Of a stretch of 64,000 nt of DNA, positions 61,248 through 64,000 are shown piece by piece. The position numbers were made by a program, and so were the translations under genes. The notes beneath the pieces are model-generated. The model saw nothing but the letters and a program-made list of their open reading frames with translations, did not search any database and was not told where the DNA came from. Source of the stretch: Aminobacter carboxidus (lineage in GTDB: Bacteria; Pseudomonadota; Alphaproteobacteria; Rhizobiales; Rhizobiaceae). The stretch covers positions 124,001-188,000 of the forward strand of contig NZ_JACZEP010000001.1 in the NCBI RefSeq assembly GCF_014863355.1, written 5' to 3'. Numbering within the stretch: position 1 is the first letter of the stretch; the number at the start of each line of letters is the position of its first letter.

Positions 61248-61270
61248 ATCCATAGTGCACGTCTATGGAT
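61248..61270 (-). promoter_or_regulatory. LysR-type operator candidate upstream of the Na/Pi gene
   Basis: ATCCATAG (61248-61255) and CTATGGAT (61263-61270) are perfect 8 bp arms separated by 7 bp. This is the longest of the three related dyads and sits in the spacer between the Na/Pi start and the lysR stop. Confidence 0.65.
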
Positions 61271-61273
61271 GGA

Positions 61274-62146
61274 TCACCCCTGGGGATGCAGGACAGACGT
61301 CATGAAAGCCTCGATCTTGGGCGAGTGCTGGCGTTCCTGCAGGCATGCAAGCCGATACTCCGTCTGGATCGTTGCGTCCGCGATGCGGATCGTCTCGAGG
61401 CGAGGGTGCGCAACAAATTCGAAGTCCGCGACGACACCGATGCCCAGACCACGCTCCACGGCTTTCCAGACGCCCTCGCGGCTGCCGATCTCGAGCAACG
61501 GCTTTATCGGGACTCCGGCCTTTTCGGCGGCCTGTTCAAAGGCACGGCGGGTGGTCGATCCCGTTTCGCGCAGGATGAGCGGCTGGTCTGCCAGTTCGGC
61601 CATCGTGATGCTCTCGCGGCCATGCCAGGCATGATCCGAATTTACGAACACGACCACTTCATGTGTGCTGAAGGGAACCGAGTAGATACGCGGATCATCG
61701 ACGACATGCGCGAGGATTGCGACGTCGGATTCGAGCTCGAGAATCCTTTGCAGTGTCTGGTCCGAGTTGCCCAAGAGCATGCTGACCTTGATCGACGGGT
61801 ACTTCGTCAGGAAGCGCGCCACCATCTCCGTGGCATGGAACGGTCCAACCGCCGCTACGCGCAACTGGCCTGTCGTCAGCCGCCCGCTGCTGAGCAGCAA
61901 TTCCTCGGCCTCGTCCTGCAAGCTCATGATGCGCCGGCTGATGTCGAAGAGTGCGGCACCTGTCTCCGTCAGTTCGACGCGGCGCCCGCGGCGCACCAGC
62001 AATTCGACGCCATAGCGATCCTCCAACTCCTTCACCTGCGTTGTGACGGTTGGCTGGCTGATGTGAAGGGCGTTGGCTGCGGCCGTGAAACCTCGGTTTT
62101 CAGCGACAGCATGAAACGAACGGAGGTGGGTAAATACTATAGCCAT
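61274..62146 (-). CDS. LysR-type regulator of phosphonate catabolism
   Basis: 290 residues. The N-terminal helix-turn-helix (FHAVAENRGFTAAANALHIS and QPTVTTQVKELE) and periplasmic-binding-like effector domain match LysR regulators found with 2-aminoethylphosphonate genes. It is divergent from the iron-type alcohol dehydrogenase gene, with 93 bp between starts. One CATAG..CTATG dyad overlaps its own start codon, and relatives sit before the Na/Pi and phnA genes, which suggests autoregulation and substrate-dependent activation. Confidence 0.9.
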   Translation of the reverse strand: MAIVFTHLRSFHAVAENRGFTAAANALHISQPTVTTQVKELEDRYGVELLVRRGRRVELTETGAALFDISRRIMSLQDEAEELLLSSGRLTTGQLRVAAVGPFHATEMVARFLTKYPSIKVSMLLGNSDQTLQRILELESDVAILAHVVDDPRIYSVPFSTHEVVVFVNSDHAWHGRESITMAELADQPLILRETGSTTRRAFEQAAEKAGVPIKPLLEIGSREGVWKAVERGLGIGVVADFEFVAHPRLETIRIADATIQTEYRLACLQERQHSPKIEAFMTSVLHPQG

Positions 62147-62157
62147 AGTCTATGATT
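62136..62157. promoter_or_regulatory. LysR-type operator candidate over the lysR start / divergent promoter
   Basis: CATAG-T-CTATG (62144-62154) with CTATAG just before it. It overlaps the leftward lysR start codon and lies about 90 bp before the rightward dehydrogenase gene. Confidence 0.6.
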
Positions 62158-62239
62158 AGCGACAAGGATTTGTATTAGTCAATGGATCGGCCCTCCGCCA
62201 CACTTCTCCTGCCATCAGTTCAAGACAGGAATTACAACC

Positions 62240-63367
62240 GTGTGGTCATACAGCAATCCAGTCGACATCCGTTTTGGCCGGGGCAGTTTTTCCAGGCTTT
62301 CCGACGCGATCGGCGGCCGCAGATACGCTCTGGTCACCTACGGAGATCCATATTTCCGGGGCCTCGTAGCCGAGCTCGAAGCCAAGGCGGGCAGCCCATC
62401 CCTGATCATCGACGATATCGCGCCCAATCCCGACATTGCTCTTCTCGAGATGCAGACCACGCGCTTTGCCAAGCTGGCTGTGCAACCTGAAGTCGTCGTC
62501 GCGCTCGGCGGAGGGTCAGTCATCGACTCGGCCAAAGTTTTTGCCGCGGCACTCGGAGATTTCGCGACGGTAGACGCCTATCTCAAGAAGCGGGCCGGTG
62601 CCGAGACGATCAAGCCCTGGCCGCTGATTGCGGTTCCGACAACCGCTGGCACCGGAAGCGAAGTCACGTGCTGGGGAACCGTTTGGGACAATGTCGGCGG
62701 GGTGAAGTTCTCGCTGGCCCACCCGGGCCTCTATCCCCAGTTCTCGATCGTCGATCCCGATCTGATGATTGGCAAGCCGCGCGAACTGACGATCCAGACC
62801 GGACTTGACGCGCTATCGCATGCACTGGAAAGCCTGTGGAACCGGAACTCCAATCCCGTTTCCATGGCACATGCGGTCATGGCGGCCCGCGGCGTGCTCT
62901 CGACCTTGCCGCTTCTTGCCAACGACCTTCGCAATGCCGATCTCCGTGAGCGGATGGCTCGCGCAGCGACGCTTGCCGGATTTGCCTTCTCAAACACCAA
63001 GACGGCGATCGCGCATTCGCTGTCTTATCCGATCACCTTGCGCCACGGCGTCCCGCACGGCATCGCCTGCTCCTTCTCCTTGCCAATGATCATCCGCAGC
63101 GTTGCGGGAGAGGGTGGCATCTGTGCGGAAGGACTGAACGCGATATTTGGTAGGGATGCCGACGGCGCGGCCGACCAACTCATGGCGTTCCTGGCCAAGC
63201 TCGGGGTCGCCACCAACCATCACCACTACGGTATCGAAGATGGCGAATGGCGCGAGTTGATCGACCTCGCCTTCGATGGCGAGCGTGGACAGAACTTCAT
63301 CGGCGGCAAGGACAACCTGCTGAAGGCAGCCGGTCTAGGCAAGGAGAAACGCCAAGCAGTCGCATGA
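62240..63367 (+). CDS. Iron-type alcohol dehydrogenase, probable phosphonoacetaldehyde reductase (PsrA-like)
   Basis: 375-residue group III (iron-containing) alcohol dehydrogenase: NAD loop VVALGGGSVIDSAKVFAAAL, metal-site block PTTAGTGSEVT, and metal ligands in DALSHALES and HGVPHGIACS. Relatives linked to phosphonate operons reduce phosphonoacetaldehyde or act on hydroxyethylphosphonate. The start is GTG at 62240, after AGGA. It is divergent from lysR and 56 bp upstream of phnD. The direction of the reaction in the cell is unknown. Confidence 0.85.
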   Translation: MWSYSNPVDIRFGRGSFSRLSDAIGGRRYALVTYGDPYFRGLVAELEAKAGSPSLIIDDIAPNPDIALLEMQTTRFAKLAVQPEVVVALGGGSVIDSAKVFAAALGDFATVDAYLKKRAGAETIKPWPLIAVPTTAGTGSEVTCWGTVWDNVGGVKFSLAHPGLYPQFSIVDPDLMIGKPRELTIQTGLDALSHALESLWNRNSNPVSMAHAVMAARGVLSTLPLLANDLRNADLRERMARAATLAGFAFSNTKTAIAHSLSYPITLRHGVPHGIACSFSLPMIIRSVAGEGGICAEGLNAIFGRDADGAADQLMAFLAKLGVATNHHHYGIEDGEWRELIDLAFDGERGQNFIGGKDNLLKAAGLGKEKRQAVA

Positions 63368-63423
63368 TTGAAGCGCTGCAGCGGGAGGACGCTGCGGTAT
63401 CACCGTTTTTTTGGGAGGAAAAC

Positions 63424-64000
63424 ATGAGTGCTCTGAAATATACGTTCGCCGGCCTGATGACTGCCGGGGCAGTCGTCGCCTATGCGAGTTCGGGACTGGC
63501 GCAGGAGTGCAAGAACCCGGACCAGCTGGTCTTTTCGATCATCCCGACCGAGGAGACCACCCAGGAACTCGACATCTACAAGCCATTGCTGGACAAGCTG
63601 AAGGAAAAGACCGGCAAGCCTGTCGAGTTCTTTATGCCGACGTCTTACGCCTCGGTGATCGAGGGCATGGTCAATGGCTGGGTCCAGATCGGTGTCCACG
63701 GACCCAACTCCTACGTGCTGGCCAAGGAAAAGGATCCGGCCCTCGAGGTGTTCGCGACCTACACCAAGCTCAAGGGCCATTTCCAGGAGGAAGGTCCGGG
63801 CTATCGCGCGGTGCTGGTTTCCAGGGCGGATTCCAAGTTCGACAGCATCGAGAGCCTGAAGGGCAGCGTCGTTGGGCTTGCCGATCCGGCTAGTACCTCC
63901 GGCAATCTCTTCCCGCGGATCGTGTTCGGTGACTTGGTTGGGGTAGGTCCCGAACTCGAGAAGTATTTTTCGAAGGTCGTTTATACAGGTGGCCACGATC
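63424..64000 (+). CDS. phnD: Phosphonate ABC transporter substrate-binding protein (partial, runs off right edge)
   Basis: 192 N-terminal residues of a PhnD-type periplasmic protein: signal peptide MSALKYTFAGLMTAGAVVAY ending GLAQ, then LVFSIIPTEETTQELDIYKP and GVHGPNSYVLAKEKDP, typical for binding of phosphonates such as 2-aminoethylphosphonate. A strong GGGAGG ribosome-binding site precedes the ATG. The ATPase and permease genes presumably follow outside the window. It supplies the phosphonate for the catabolic genes to its left. Confidence 0.9.
   Translation, partial: MSALKYTFAGLMTAGAVVAYASSGLAQECKNPDQLVFSIIPTEETTQELDIYKPLLDKLKEKTGKPVEFFMPTSYASVIEGMVNGWVQIGVHGPNSYVLAKEKDPALEVFATYTKLKGHFQEEGPGYRAVLVSRADSKFDSIESLKGSVVGLADPASTSGNLFPRIVFGDLVGVGPELEKYFSKVVYTGGHD

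Noticed and set aside
1-64000. CRISPR arrays, rRNA and tRNA genes
   Set aside because: No regularly spaced repeats and no recognisable tRNA or rRNA sequence were seen on reading both strands, though a tRNA could be missed without a covariance search.

Overview
The window looks like a chromosome segment of an alphaproteobacterium of the order Hyphomicrobiales, most like Mesorhizobium or a close Phyllobacteriaceae relative. This is an inference. It rests on a FixL-FixJ-FixK oxygen cascade, rhizobial-type phosphonate catabolism proteins whose catalytic residues fall at the positions I recall for the Sinorhizobium enzymes, high-GC coding style, and many ABC uptake operons. No rRNA, tRNA or CRISPR array was seen.

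Layout. (1) 1-6219: a ribose-type ABC sugar importer (two permeases and a double ATPase, transcribed leftward) with two xylose-isomerase-like TIM-barrel enzymes and a divergent AraC regulator. (2) 6220-6964: a decayed junction with the last codons of a peptide-type solute-binding protein and a probable IS110-type transposase scrap. (3) 6965-49408: a large accessory island for low oxygen and redox stress. It carries a DevBCA-type exporter, a K+ channel, universal stress proteins, a phosphoribosyltransferase, carbamate kinase, a sulfur/persulfide module with its own Crp/Fnr regulator, a cytochrome c, a Pat-type acyl-CoA ligase/acetyltransferase, a Met-rich periplasmic protein with a metal P-type ATPase, an MgtC-like protein, fixL-fixJ-fixK-like genes, a beta-CASP MBL protein, phosphoketolase and acetate kinase, a Spy/CpxP-like protein with a two-component system, sulfide:quinone oxidoreductase, an RND pump and a DedA protein. 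(4) 49409-50222: mostly non-coding. (5) 50223-64000: a peptide-type ABC importer with a PHP hydrolase, then a phosphonate block: phnY, phnA, a Na/Pi (YjbB-like) transporter, a LysR regulator, and divergently an iron-type alcohol dehydrogenase and the start of phnD.

How it works together. Island genes are scattered over both strands, yet at least eleven of them have a FNR/FixK-type dyad (TTGAY-N4-RTCAA or a close variant) about 50-100 bp upstream of the start. The island also encodes a heme-PAS FixL, FixJ and a FixK-like activator, so it looks like a self-contained hypoxia regulon. The outputs favour ATP without respiration (phosphoketolase plus acetate kinase, Pat-type ADP-forming acyl-CoA ligase, carbamate kinase), sulfide/persulfide handling and envelope or metal stress. 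In the phosphonate block, three copies of a CCATA...TATGG dyad sit upstream of the LysR gene, the Na/Pi gene and phnA. This suggests a substrate-induced rather than phosphate-starvation regulon, in which the Na/Pi protein could export surplus phosphate.

The island is eroding: I see an amber-interrupted uspA, a frameshifted hsp20 fragment, a DUF2892/YeeE fusion scrap, a kinase pseudogene with an internal deletion and a doubly frameshifted NUDIX gene.
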